Assembly (NCBI GenBank): GCA_019279435.1
Contig: JAAALK010000283.1
Location: 62,354,642-62,418,641 of the forward strand
Length of the DNA stretch: 64,000 nucleotides
Direction: 5' to 3'
Source: Zizania palustris
Lineage: Eukaryota; Streptophyta; Magnoliopsida; Poales; Poaceae
Both the position numbers and the translations under genes were made by a program. The notes beneath the pieces are model-generated. The model worked only from the letters and a program-made list of their open reading frames with translations. It was not told where the DNA came from and ran no database searches. Positions 21,787-32,534 of the stretch are shown in pieces. Numbering within the stretch: position 1 is the first letter of the stretch; the number at the start of each line of letters is the position of its first letter.

Positions 21787-23752
21787 TGAGAAACCAAGGG
21801 TGGTTTCGGTGTATGTGATGAGTGATTGACAGGATCTTTTACCCTCTGTTCGAAGGGTACCTCCGAAGGGGCTTCGGAGGTGGTACCTCCGAAGGGTGTT
21901 CGGAGGTGTGTCAGTGTTTGCTTGCTGCAGCTGTGCAGCGGAGTGTGCTCGTCGGAGGGGTCCGACAGTACGCGATGACTGGGTTCGTACCGATGGCTTC
22001 GGTACTTTGGGCGGTACACCGGAGGGTGTGCCGGAGGTTGCTAACCCGGAGAGGTCTCCGGAGTACTGGATACACTTGTTTGCTTGTCTGTGGTGCGCAG
22101 GGACTTCGGAGGAGACGGACAGGGTTCGAGCCAGGTGAACTTGGGTCAGGCGGGTGGTTTGATGCCAAGGGAGCGGGGGAGCTCCGTCACGGTGGCTGCG
22201 AAGGTGGTCCGGGTCGGTCCTCGGGTCGAGTCGTGCCAGGTGAAGGCAGAGAGTGCGGAGCGTGGCTCCGGCTGAAGGTACTCCGAGACAAAGTCCTCGG
22301 AGGTGAGGCACTTCGAAGGTACTCCGAAAGGAGTGACTTCGAAGTTGGTGGATCAAGTCCTCTGCGGAGGCAAGGTGTTCGAAGTGTGCTCCGGAGGGAG
22401 ACACTCGAAGGTTACCCGACGAAGGTCTCAGAAGTCGAGGCGCATCGAAGGCATGGTCCGGGTGAGGCTCGTCGTGGAGTGTGCTCGGGGAGAGGCACTG
22501 CGACGAAGTGCTCATGGAATGCTTCATGCGGAGGCCTTGGACGAAGGAGGGACTTCGAAGGGTGGTACTCCGAAGGTGGGTCTTCGGAGTGAGGATGACT
22601 TGTGGTGCTTCGGCCATGCATGGCTTCGGTACACGGACGGACGGTGTTCGAGCTCGGAGTAGCTGCGAAGCCGTGGTGATCCACTCCGGAGGTGGTGGTG
22701 CGAAGGCCCAAGGGCTTTGACGGCTTCGGCTCAAAACCGTCACTGTATCGAAGGACTTCTTCGGCGGAGCGAAGGCCAACAGGCTGCAGGCTTCTCGCCG
22801 AAGCTTCCGCACCCCTCGGGTGCGAAGGGAGGTTCCAGAAGTCAACTCTGTAAAGGCTGACACTGTCTGTTTTGAAAAAGGCTGACACTGTCCCCTCTGC
22901 AGCTGACAGAGAAGCCTCCAAAATAAAGGTGGACTACCTTTTGTACCCCTTAGTTCTGTAGAGACAAATCTGTTGTAAACCCTAGGGGTAAAGTAGTCAC
23001 TTCCTTAGGATGAAGCCGTGGGCTATAAATATGGGGGCTCGGTAGGTAACATTAAACACTTTGAGCATTTACTGTTGAGCTCCTGTAGACAGACCTCGCT
23101 GTATTCATTCTGAGTTCAATATATTTTGTGTTCCTTGTTCAAGCGGCGAAGCCCTGCTTCTGTGTGCTTTTGCTTGAGCTCGTATTGCATACCTCGCTGG
23201 TTTAGTGCACCGAAGCCTGTCTTGGCGAAGGGTGTTTTCCTTGCGAAGTGTGTTTTACAGTGTGCTGTCGCTCTGTGTAACACGAGGCAAGACCTCGCTG
23301 CTTACTAGCGAAGCCCTGTTCATTTCCCGTTTTGCTTCCTGTGTCGAAGCCCTTAGCGTAGTCCGGTTTGTGTGCGTGTGGACCTTCGCGTACGAAGCCC
23401 AGCACCAGTTGCTGTCGCTAAGTACTTGGTCGAAGCCCTCAGAGGGCTGTCCACTCTTGCGAAGGGTGAAGTGCGAAGCCTGCTCGAAGCACCTCATGTG
23501 CGGAGCCAGCACTGACTTAGCAGAGTAGATTTTCGAAGGGTGTTAGTGGAGCGAAGTCTTCTTGGCTTCGAACTTTTGCTCCTGCGAAGCCTGTGTTCGG
23601 AGCTGTCGAAGTACCTCCGAACCAGACCTTCGAAGGTTGTGTTCGAAGCCTGTTCCGCAGAAGACAGAACAGACCCGAAGGCTAAGTTTTTAGCCCGAAA
23701 TTTTAAAAGCTCCCATTCACCCCCCCCTCTGGTCGCCGTTTCCGGTCCAACA
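21787..23752 (+). repeat. Sire-A 3' LTR
   Basis: 1,966 bp, the same length as the 5' LTR. The differences I could find are single substitutions: G for A in the GACTTC[A/G]AAG block, T for C in TCTGTT[C/T]TGAAAAAGG, and A for G in CCTC[G/A]TGTGCGG. Confidence 0.95.
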
Positions 23753-25747
23753 ATTAACCTATGAGTTATAGCGATAGTTTATTAAAACATGGGCTCAATG
23801 ATGATCAACTGTTTCCACAGAGGTTGTCGATGACTTGCCTTGATCAGCAAAGGGGGATGGGGGAACCTCGGGGTAGAACTCCGGCTCCTCGACGAACTCG
23901 TAGTCTGAGTCGATGCGGAAAGATAAACAATACATTCAATAAACAGATAAAATCCACCAAATAATAAACATACACATTTGTGGGTTTTATTATGTGGAAT
24001 AAAGTTTTAATGTGCTGATGTTTGGTGAATGAACAGTAAACTTATTTTCTTAGGGATTTTCTAATTTATTTTTCTGAATTAATAATTTATCCCTAAGGGG
24101 TTTTTATTCATTTATTTATTAAAAATATTTTGGGTAACAGTAACATACTGTTTTTATGGCATTAATGTGTAGAGAATATTATACTGGTTTTAACAAAATT
24201 TGAATGGTGAAATTTGGAGTTAAAATGAGCAAGATATGAATTTTCAAAGTTTTAAATTGATTTCTGGATTTTATTTTAAAGGGAAAAATAGTCTCTGGTC
24301 CACGGTGAACTGGGTTCACCGTGAACCGTTGACTGCGCGCGTGGACCAGGCCGAGCAGGACCGTTGGATCCAGATCCAACGGGCGATCGCAAGGCGGGGC
24401 GCTTAAGTGGTGATCGACGGCTCACAGGCCTCGGTACCCCTTAGCGCAGATGGACGGCGGGGATTAAATCCCAGAGGAGATCTAATCTACGCCCTCCAAG
24501 CGTGATCGTGCGGCCGGGGTTAAATCTGGCACGACACGCAGATCCACCGTCTTCTCCGGCGACGGCAGCCACTGGTGGCGAGCGCGACGGCGGCGGCGAG
24601 GGCTAAGTACCTCAGGTGAGCGCGAAAACCGAAACAGAAAAGGGCGGCGATCATGGTGGTACCTGAGTCGGGGCTTGCGGGCGTCGGTTCGCGGTCGGCG
24701 TTGAGGGGTGGCGGCGGGATAGGTTCGGGCCGGCGGCGAAGGTGGTCTACTGGTGGCGATTCGGCCCAACAGGAGCGGGGATGGGATCAGGTGGACACCG
24801 ACGGTCCCGGCGGGCTTGAAGACGAGGGTGGAAAGGCACCGTGGCGCCGGCAAAAGGTCGCCGGAGCCGGAACAGAGGTGGCGGCACAAAAGAGAGGGGG
24901 GCGCTCGGGAAGGGGAGGGCTTGAGCGATGTTGGCGTGGGCGAATGCGGCGAGGGTGGGGGTCCTTTATAGGGGCTCGCCGGCGAGAAAAAGGCAAGGAA
25001 ACCGAAGGAAACCGAAGGGGCTTTCCATATCGCCGGTGAGGTTTCCCTAGGGTTCGGCTTCTTGCCATATACGGCGGAAAGCGCGTGAGAAACGGGGAAA
25101 GAGGTCGCCGGGGGATGGGGGGTCGAGATCCGGCTTGATGTGGTGACCCGAGGCGTCCGGCGGCGAATAGGGCAAAGGGGCCGACGGGAATGGAAGGGGG
25201 AGATCCCCTTCCATCGGAGAAGAAAGGCCTGACAGGTGGGGGCCACTTGTCAGTGAGCGGGCGTACAAGAAAAGGGGCTGACGAGTGGGCCGAATGTGGC
25301 AGGGGCTGGGAGGGGGTGCGCGGGAGGCCGACGGGTGGGACCGGCCAGGTGCAAGCGGGCGGGGAGCGAGGGAGGGTGCGCCGATAGGTGGGTCCCGCCT
25401 GTCGGTGGGTGCGGACGGACTGGGCTGGGCCGAAAGGCCTTGGAGGTGGAATATAGGGTTGCGGCCCAATAAGATTTAAAATTTATTTTTCAATTAAAAT
25501 AATTCCAGAATATTAATTATTTGATTAAGGCCTGAATCACTGTTGCTAAAATTTGGAAAATTCCTAAAATTATATTTTGGTCTCTAGTTCATCTCATAAA
25601 ATTTTCAAGTCCAAATTTTGAATATTTATCTCTGTTTGTCTTTAATAGGGCTCTTTTAGGTGTTTTTGTTAATGACAAAATTCAGAAATCCCTTTAATAT
25701 TATGTTTCCTTTTATTTTATTTCCTTTTAATTTTTGGGGCTGTTACA

Positions 25748-25997
25748 GCTACCAGGCATGTTTGTTATTGACTTGACGGAGACGATGGAAGTAGATAACG
25801 AAAGTGGTGCCGATGCCGACAAAGGAGACGAGATTCATAATGGAAGAGACTTAGAACTACTAGAGAGATTGCACTCAAGCACTCAAAGTGATGACAACAT
25901 TCCACCTCCTGAACAGCTGGACGATTACATCATATCACGTGATAGTGATGACGATACATATGATCCAGCAAATCCGGACGGCGATGACTATTTCTAG
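25748..25997 (+). pseudogene. E2 TnpD C-terminal fragment
   Basis: Immediately after the gypsy LTR end the E2 transposase frame resumes with LPGMFVIDLTETMEVDNESG and runs to TAG at 25,995, through a strongly acidic tail (SRDSDDDTYDPANPDGDDYF). Between the break at 10,349 and this point a portion of TnpD is missing, including the KIFKAYDVNGYRFHT segment still visible in E1. The gypsy insertion was therefore accompanied or followed by a deletion in the host gene. Confidence 0.8.
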
Positions 25998-26101
25998 CAG
26001 CTGTATGAGAATTATGTTTAATTTTAGAATAAATGCGTTTAGAACACATTTCACGGTTTATCTAAAGTGATTTACTCTTTTTCGTAGCAGGTGATTGAAA
26101 T

Positions 26102-28221
26102 ATGGTGGGGGGTTTAAAGAAATTAATAAGTGCAGTAGTAGGAAAAGGCGGTAGATCCACTCCCTCTCAAGATGAGGTCGGGTCCTCATCTAGACCTCGA
26201 GGTAGGAGAACGAAGAAGTCAGCAGTGAGGGGAAAGGCACCCGCGCCCTCGAGTGAAACTAGCCATATACCGGCATCCCGTCGCGACGATGATTACGTGC
26301 CGGATGAGGAGGAGGAGGAGCAGGCTAGGGTGGAGGAGGAGGAGGTGGGGGCAGAGGGTGGGGAGGTTGGGGCAGAGGGAGAGGAGCAGACTACAGAAGC
26401 GGCTGCAGTGTGGTTGCGTGGTCCTTCGTCACTCCCGAGGCGACCAGTGGCAGTAGTTGATCGTCCGCTCATTCGACCAGATGGAAATAGGTAAGTTGTT
26501 GTAGAAAGTCTATAATATATTCTTTTCGTTAGTTTAATTTTTAATATATACTAATACTTTTTAATGATATCGGGATAGGAACTGGATTATGGTTGAACGA
26601 GGAGGTCGTGAGTGTTCACGCCATGTAAACGGTATCCTCGGGCTTCTTATCAAGGAAAAGTTCCCTGGTTTGATATCTTTGGATGGGAGGACGGAGCCGG
26701 CGTACTCATGGAGGCACTATGAAAGTGCGCCGGATGCCCCTGACCGAGAAGGGAGACAATTTGCCCACCTAGCCGATCGAGTCAGGGCTGAGCTCTGGGT
26801 AAGTTTATTTTCTTAATATATGTGTCAATACTATTAACATGTGGATTACATAGCATTCTCTTTACATCTATATGCAGGATTTTTATAGATGTGATGAGGG
26901 GTATGCGGATCAGGCTGTCGCAGTTATTAATAGAGCCGCCAAGAAGCTTGTCACCGACATGCATTATGAGGCGCGCATTCAAGCTGTTATTGACTTCTGC
27001 GCTCAGCACCGTCGAGAGAGGAAGAACAAAAAGGATGCCCGGACCACCTTTCTGACACGAGAGGAATACATGATGGTAAGTGTATTCTCGTGTATCTTCT
27101 AATACTTAATATTATGTCACTAACAACTTCACTTGCATCAAATAGGTCCCTCCACAGTGGTGTGCCGCTCATCTTGAGTGTTGGGGCCAAATTGTTGATA
27201 GGTGGTGTTCTGCCGAGTGGCAGAGCAGTCACGATGCATGCCGCCAGAGACGCCTACTCATGCCGGGGGCAGCACACCATCAAGGCTCGCTGAACCTCGA
27301 CCAGTTCAGGGCGAGATGGGTATGTAGTTACATTTTTCTTTTTTTGTTTAATTGCACAATATAACTATAACTATCTTCTTGTTTCAGTCAACGGCCAATG
27401 CGGGTCAGGAATGCTCCCAAGTCATGGCATATGCTCTGGCTCACAAAGGGAGGGCGGTTGAAGGCAATACTTACAATCCAAATGACCCCGCTGAGTCGTA
27501 CACTAATCGAAATGCATATCAACGCCTCCAAGACTATTCAGAGATGGCAAGGGAAGTGCATGGCGCTGATTATGACCCAATCGCACATGACATTGATGGC
27601 GAGGTGGTCATGAGGGCTGGAGGAGGCAAGAGACATGGGCGATATTTGATGGGCGACGGTGCCATTGATACCCGTAGTACCCCCACTCTATCTGAGGTGA
27701 GAGCTCGGAGCTCGACCTCCGGTCCGAGTATACGCCCTCGCCGAGACACATCTATGTGTCTGATTGCTGATCTACAGGTTAGTTCATTTTCATCAATCAT
27801 CGAACACTTCTATCTTCTTGTTTTGGAACGTTAATGACTGTGAATTAATGTTTTGTAGGCCCAACTAAATGAAGAATGATCACAAAGGACCGAGTGGCAG
27901 ACCCAGATGGAGGCTCGGCTGCAGGCTCAGATGCAAGCTTAAATGCAAGCCGAGATGCATACCCAGATGCAGCAGTGGTTTGCGCAGATGGGTGGATCTT
28001 TCTCAGGTCATATGGGCATGCCTGGACTTCCTCCTCAACCTCAACAATCTCCACGGACTCCACAGAGTGGCAATGTGAGTTTCTAATATTGTTATTGTCG
28101 TTTTTGTTATATACAATTGTTCTAACTATTTTTCTTTTTTTTTCAGTTTCATCCATCGGCAGCAGGATCAAACACGCAACCATCTCCACACACTGGTCAT
28201 AGCGGTAATGATAACTTGTGA
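26102..28221 (+). pseudogene. TnpA-like second CACTA gene, E2 copy (two nonsense codons)
   Basis: Seven exons with GT/AG borders give 554 codons: 26,102-26,490; 26,579-26,798; 26,878-27,075; 27,146-27,319; 27,388-27,777; 27,859-28,074; 28,147-28,221. The first exon is basic, then acidic (DDDYVPDEEEEEQ). Exons 2-5 resemble the plant Ptta/En/Spm transposase family (Transposase_24): RNWIMVERGGR, LIKEKFPGLISLDG, FYRCDEGY, DRWCSAEWQ, MAYALAHKGRAVEGN. Exon 6 is a Gln/Met-rich, probably coiled-coil, segment (EARLQAQMQA, MQQWFAQMGG). Two stops in exon 6, TGA at 27,877-27,879 and TAA at 27,940-27,942, remove the tail. In Spm this type of protein binds the subterminal repeats; by analogy that is its likely role. 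Confidence 0.85.
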
Positions 28222-28239
28222 GGCGTGGTGTGAGTTGCC

Positions 28240-28587
28240 GTTATAAAATTGTTAATTAACTTGAACTTGTCACCATTAACGCGAACTTGAACTTTTGATG
28301 TCAATTTGAACTTGTATTTGTGACGTGATCGTGAATTTTGTGATGTGATCGTGAATTTTGTGATGTGATCGTGAATTTTGTGATGTGAATGTGATTTTTG
28401 TGATGTGTATGTGATTTTTGTGATGTGAGTGAAATTGTGATTCATATAGTGATTGAATGTGAATATCTGGGATTCAATGTGAATTTTGGGGCAAATTTTG
28501 TGAATAAATGTGAATTTGTGATGAATTTTGTGATTGAATGTGTTTTTTGGATGAAATATGCAGGAAATAAATGAAAAAAAATTAAAA
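28240..28587 (+). repeat. Simple tandem repeats after the E2 TnpA gene
   Basis: A 21-bp-type unit, GTGATGTGATCGTGAATTTT, is repeated with growing divergence from about 28,319 to 28,440, followed by AT-rich related sequence. E4 has a shorter counterpart at about 33,850-34,140. It is non-coding. Confidence 0.75.
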
Positions 28588-29215
28588 AAAATTTGCCGAG
28601 TGTTACACTCGGCAAAGCCACCTACAATGCACATAAACGTGCCACGTGGCACGTTTCTGTGCATTCTGGGGAAGCTTCGCCGAGTGCCTCCACGTGGCAC
28701 TCGGTAACCCCCCTTCGCCGAGTGCCACGGGGGCACTCGGCAAAGCCTTCCATAGCCACGTGCCCCCTCCCCCGACCCCCCTTCGCCGAGTTCCCCACGT
28801 GGCACTCGGCATACCCCCTTCGTCGAGTGCCACGTGGGGCACTCGGCAAACCACGCCAGTGCCACGTACCCCCCCCGAACCCCCCTTCGCCGAGTGCCCC
28901 CCGTGGCACTCGGCAAACCCCCTTCGCCGAGTGCAACGTGGGGCACTCGGCGAAGCCCCGTTAACGGCCACCCTGACCGTTAGCCGGCTACGTTTGCCGA
29001 GTGCTATACGTGGCACTCGGCGAAGTCTATATTGCACTCGGCAAAGACTTCGCCGAGTGCCCGATAAAATGCACTCGGCGAACCCCCACGTCGCCGACAA
29101 GGCTAGTGCCGAGTGGGGTTCGCCGAGTGTGGCACTCGGCGAAGCTTTTGCCGAGTGCATTCCGGGCTTCGCCGAGTGCCCTAGGCACTCGTCAAACGTG
29201 AGCAGTCCCGTAGTG
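28588..29215 (+). repeat. E2 3' subterminal repeats and terminus
   Basis: Dense inverted pairs of TTCGCCGAGTGCC and TTTGCCGAGTGCC with their complements, many with CACGTGG in the loop, ending in CCCGTAGTG at 29,215. The density is higher than at the 5' side. Confidence 0.88.
28626..28665. repeat. 40-bp palindrome with CACGTG core, E2
   Basis: Arms AATGCACATAAACGTGCCAC and GTGGCACGTTTCTGTGCATT are complementary except for one position and have no spacer. The centre is CCACGTGG, a G-box-like core. It lies just outside the innermost 3' subterminal pair. E4 has the same palindrome, perfect over 40 bp, at 33,771-33,810. Confidence 0.9.
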
Positions 29216-29218
29216 ATT

Positions 29219-30094
29219 ACAACTGATGCATGTTTTGCTAATTTGCAAAATCTGGAGCTAGACCCTGTTTTCCAATTCTGACAACAGCATAACTAGAATG
29301 CCTGTTTTCTAGGCTAGAAGGCAAATTTTATTGTCCAAATAAGCTATAAGTCCATATTGGATCCTGTTGGTAAACAAAGTTCATGTTTTGAGGCTTTTTT
29401 AGCTTATTTGGATCTCCACTTCACATAATATCAAAAAAATTATCCCAAACAATGGCATTATCAATTATACAATCCCGTTGACACATTCTTACAAACTGAT
29501 TATAAAAAAATATTGTGATCAAGAAATTGTCATTTCCTTTGCAAGACCTTAATACCACAGCAAATCAATGCTCTTAGCCTCTTACTATTTTAAATGCCAG
29601 TTGAAGCAAATGTAACAACCGCTCAACACCTATTAATTGTTAAAATATGAATCGGTTTTTTAATTTTAGAATTTGATTTCAGGATTAATTTCCCAAATGA
29701 CAGTAACACATGCAGGGGCAAATCCTGAGGGTGCAGTCTTACTGTCTTAGTGGTGGTAAATCTGGTAATAATTAAATTTCCCAAAATTTTCCAAATGTTG
29801 TCACTGCTCTTTACAAATAACAGCAGGGATAGGTTATTTTGCTCACAAAAAATTGACAAGTTCTATTTAAAATAGAGGCACATTACCATTAAGGAGTTCA
29901 ATTGATTTCTTCAAAATTAACATAGAAAATCAATAAGATAAGAACATGTACACCTATGCATATGCTATTCATTATTCAACCACAGTTATAAGAATATTTT
30001 CTCACAAATCGCAATCCTAACAACCACTGAAGTTCCATTGATTTAAACAAATTTCAAACAAAAATTTAAAAACCTAAACTTGACATGTCAAAAA
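29219..30094 (-). other. E1 leader, no gene seen
   Basis: AT-rich non-coding sequence between the E1 GC-rich island and the point of E2 insertion. It shows little resemblance to the corresponding leader of E2, so this part of the family leader is variable. I see no coding region or RNA gene. Confidence 0.5.
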
Positions 30095-30407
30095 TACCGG
30101 AGGAGCTAGGGATCGGGGGCGGCGGAGATGGCGGCCGGAGCGAGGGGGCCGGCGGCCGGAGGAGGAGGGGCCGGGGCCATGGGCGCCGGTGGCCGGAGTA
30201 GGAGGGGACGGGGGCGGGCGCCCAGGAGGCGGCCGCCGGCGGCGGCGCAGGCTGGCAGGGGCGCCGGTGGCCCGGCGGTGGGGTGCGGGGGGAGGCCGGC
30301 GATGGGGGCCGAGGGGGGGCGGCCGGCGGGGGGGGGGGCCACCGGCGCGAAGCACAGGTGCGGGGGAGCAGGCGGCGGGGGAGCAGCAGGGGGCGCGGGG
30401 GGGGGGG
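30095..30407. promoter_or_regulatory. GC-rich island of E1
   Basis: About 310 bp of G-rich, CpG-rich DNA equivalent in position to 5,697-6,110 in E2, in opposite orientation. Frames on both strands are compositional artefacts. It is probably promoter or leader sequence, by position only. Confidence 0.5.
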
Positions 30408-30442
30408 GCAGATCTGGGCGCAATAAGTGCGCCCAGATCTAC
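30408..30442. repeat. Palindrome at the 5' inner boundary, E1
   Basis: GCAGATCTGGGCGCA and GTGCGCCCAGATCTAC separated by a few bases (ATAA). One arm-end mismatch and a slightly longer spacer distinguish it from the perfect E2 version at 5,664-5,696. Confidence 0.88.
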
Positions 30443-31629
30443 GGGGCTTTTTTTAGCCACTAGCCGAGGTTTGCCGAGTGCCAAATTGGGAGGCACTCGG
30501 CAAATGCTATTTTTTAAAAAAAATTGTCGAGTGCCATTAGTGAGACACTCGACGAATGTTATTTTTTTATAAAAAAACTATTGTTTGCTGAGTGCAAAAT
30601 GCTCTGGTACTCGGCAAAGATGATTTATTTGTTCTTTGCCGAGTGCCAGGGATAATTGCACTCGGCAAATATTTTTAAAATTTGTTTTCAAAAAAAACTA
30701 AAATAGAATAAAGACAGTAAAAAATCCCATAATTTGGCATTATATAATATACACTTATTGTTCATCCTAGAAATTTTCTTAGTTCAAATAAACAACTTTA
30801 AGGCACTTGTAGTTCAAATTTGGGATCTTTTAATTAAATTGCTATAAAGAAATTCAATTAACTAAAAATAGCAATCTAGCACTAAAAATGCCAAATTTGG
30901 ACATGGTATAAGATACATTGGGTTTTAGTAGTACAAAAAGTTTTAAGTTCAAACAAAGATTTGAATATCAATTTGCTTCATGTTGCCGCCCGACCGTCAT
31001 AAATTAGATTTTAAATATTTAGATATATTTAGTTGTAAAAGATTACAAATGGAATCATGAACATAAATATGATTTTTCTACAATTTTTGAGTCATTATTT
31101 CATGTACATGCACTTGAAATTTGACCCACTTCAAAAAAATCCTAGAAACATGATTAATTTATTAAAAATAGCAAACCCACTCAGAAAAATATTAACCTTT
31201 TCCATGGCTTAACATAGGTTGCATTATGAGTGTAAAAAAAATTCAAGTTCAAAACATGTTTAAAATGTGATATAGACTCAAAATGTGTTTTCACATAAAA
31301 TAATGGGATAAACTTTGCCGAGTGTTTTTATCTGTGGCACTCGGCAAAGTATAAGGTTTGCCTAGTGTCCGTTAGTAGTACTCGGCAAACCTACATTTTC
31401 ACTCCTGCTGTCATAACGACGTCCACAACAAATTTGGCAGGGGAGTTTTTAGCTTGTTTGCCGAGTGCCACATACGAGGCACTCGACAAAATGTTGGAAT
31501 TGTCGAGTGTAACTATGTTTGCCGAGTGCATAACATCGGGCACTCGGCAAACTAGTGTTTGCCGAGTGCCCAATAAAATGCACTCGGCAAACATAGTTAC
31601 ACTCGGCGAACGTGTGTTTTCCGGTAGTG
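30443..31629 (-). repeat. E1 5' subterminal domain and terminus
   Basis: TTTGCCGAGTGCC-type inverted pairs at 30,470-30,670 and 31,312-31,615 flank one copy of the AT-rich block that is duplicated in E2 and E4. The terminal CACTACCGG is intact. Confidence 0.85.
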
Positions 31630-31902
31630 GTTATTGTCATTTATTTTCAGTAAACCCACATGCGATAGTTAATCCATACATGTTTGTAAACCAAAAAATC
31701 ATGCTGCTCATGAAAAATATTTATCATTAAGAAGAAAATTGGCATAAACAAGTTTCAACAATATATAGCGGTCAAGCATAGTATCATTTCAATTTAGCAA
31801 TTGTATCTGCTGATAGATTGGTAGACATGTTCATATCAAAGACAAGTTCACAAGTTTAATGCAAACTAAGAAGAACAAAAGTAAAATTATAGTAACTATA
31901 TT
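31630..31902. other. Unannotated AT-rich interval
   Basis: About 270 bp between the E1 terminus and the next CACTA fragment. No ORF, repeat unit or RNA structure stands out. Confidence 0.5.
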
Positions 31903-32534
31903 ACGTCGAGTCAAAATGTCATTCCTAAGGATCCTGTAGTCACTACCGAAAAACGATTATTCGCCAAGTGCCAAAGTGTTTGCCGAGTGTAATATTTTGG
32001 GCACTCGGCAAAATAAAAATACTCGGCAAACCAATTATTTGCTAAGTGTTTTTAAAAATACACTCGGCAAAACTTTGATACTAATGGACGTCACGACGTT
32101 GTTGTCGTGCAGCCAAAATTTTTTTTCTAGGTTTGCCGAGTGTTTTTCAAAAAACACTCGGCAAAAATTTTTTTTAAAAAATTTGTGTGAAACAATGTTT
32201 CAAGTCTAAAAGGTATTTGCAATTTCATTTTAACTTGATTTTTTTCTACACTCACAATACAACATATATTATCCCTTGTAAAACTTTATATTTTTTAGGT
32301 AAGTTAGTTATTTTTTATTCATTAAGTATATTTCTAGGATTTAAATTGAAACATGTGAAATTTGAACTACAAGTGCCTAAAATAATGAACCAAAAAATAT
32401 AGAAAAATATTATTCATCTTTTTAGTATATTTTGAGTTCTTATATATTAAATTAAAATAAATTTTGAAAAAATTAGGTTGCGACACTCTATCAACAACGT
32501 GGAGTCAAAATGTCATTCCTAAGGATCTTGTAGT
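31903..32534. repeat. 38-bp direct repeats flanking a CACTA end fragment
   Basis: Sequence ACGT-GAGTCAAAATGTCATTCC to GTAGT occurs at 31,903-31,940 and again at 32,497-32,534 with two mismatches. Between them lies only the CACTA fragment 31,941-32,491 and a few bases. The duplication is far longer than the 3 bp made by CACTA transposition. Confidence 0.85.
31941..32491 (+). mobile_element. CACTA 5' end fragment (E5)
   Basis: Begins CACTACCGAAAAACGATTAT with TTTGCCGAGTG-type pairs to about 32,165, then AT-rich subterminal DNA, and stops abruptly after GCGACACTCTATC. The same family end is present in the BURP intron (complement of about 58,915-59,589), where the sequence continues past this point. 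No second terminus is present, so E5 is a truncated end, not a transposed element. Confidence 0.8.

Larger units (their letters stand above)
12955..23752 (+). mobile_element. Sire-A, complete Sirevirus-type Ty1/copia element
   Basis: 10,798-bp element with two 1,966-bp LTRs, iMet primer binding site, gag, pol in the order protease, integrase, reverse transcriptase, RNase H, a non-coding spacer of about 1.2 kb with several AAAGGGGGAG tracts, and an intact target duplication. Large gag with two zinc knuckles, CTTCGAAG-rich LTRs and multiple polypurine tracts are hallmarks of the Sirevirus lineage. I found three differences between the LTRs (near 13,510, 14,040 and 14,680 against their partners). 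At an assumed 1.3e-8 substitutions per site per year this implies roughly 60,000 years. No env-like ORF is visible after pol. Confidence 0.96.
10350..25747 (-). mobile_element. Truncated Ty3/gypsy retrotransposon in E2
   Basis: Minus-strand LTR element. Reading from 25,747 leftwards: one long LTR (complement starts TGTAACAGCCCC and ends GGGGCGCGACA at 11,712), an initiator-methionine primer binding site, an upstream leader ORF and the beginning of gag. It is cut at 10,350; the rest of gag, all of pol and the second LTR are gone, together with part of the E2 TnpD gene. The LTR is split by Sire-A. Excluding that insertion the LTR is about 3.2 kb, a length seen in Del/Tekay-type chromoviruses, but without pol the lineage is only a guess. 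Confidence 0.8.
11712..25747 (-). repeat. Long gypsy LTR, split by Sire-A
   Basis: The LTR occupies 11,712-12,954 and 23,758-25,747, about 3.23 kb in total, with TG...CA ends (TGTCGCGCCCC at the left, GGGGCTGTTACA at the right). The right half includes a GC-rich block (24,360-25,450) with several overlapping frames on both strands and no recognisable protein domain; I treat it as LTR promoter/leader sequence rather than a gene. Only one LTR is present. Confidence 0.75.
3389..29215 (+). mobile_element. CACTA element E2 with nested insertions
   Basis: Complete set of CACTA ends: CACTACCGGAAAGAGCACAT at the left, and a right end whose complement starts CACTACGGGACTGCTCACG. Total span is 25,827 bp, or about 10.4 kb without the nested gypsy segment (10,350-25,747). 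Order from the 5' end: subterminal repeats, AT-rich tandem duplication, more subterminal repeats, palindrome, GC-rich island, leader with inverted repeat, TnpD, TnpA-like gene, simple tandem repeats, palindrome and 3' subterminal repeats. Both genes carry nonsense codons, so E2 is non-autonomous, but its ends look usable if transposase were supplied in trans. Confidence 0.92.
29216..31629 (-). mobile_element. Outer CACTA element E1, 5' segment
   Basis: Resumes after the ATT duplication at 29,216-29,218 and runs to a terminus TTTTCCGGTAGTG at 31,617-31,629, i.e. CACTACCGGAAAAC on the minus strand. It has the same order as E2 read from its 5' end: subterminal repeats, AT-rich block (one copy only), subterminal pairs, palindrome, GC-rich island, leader. 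GTT follows the terminus (31,630-31,632); its partner would be left of the window. Confidence 0.82.

Noticed and set aside
24482..25469. Minus-strand frames of 254 and 140 codons near 24,482-25,469
   Set aside because: GC-rich part of the gypsy LTR; Ser/Pro/Arg-rich composition, several competing frames, no recognisable domain.
28197..29281. Frames of 185-249 codons with repeated CRVPRG/ECPTWHSA-type sequence
   Set aside because: They are translations of the TTTGCCGAGTG subterminal repeats and mirror each other on both strands.
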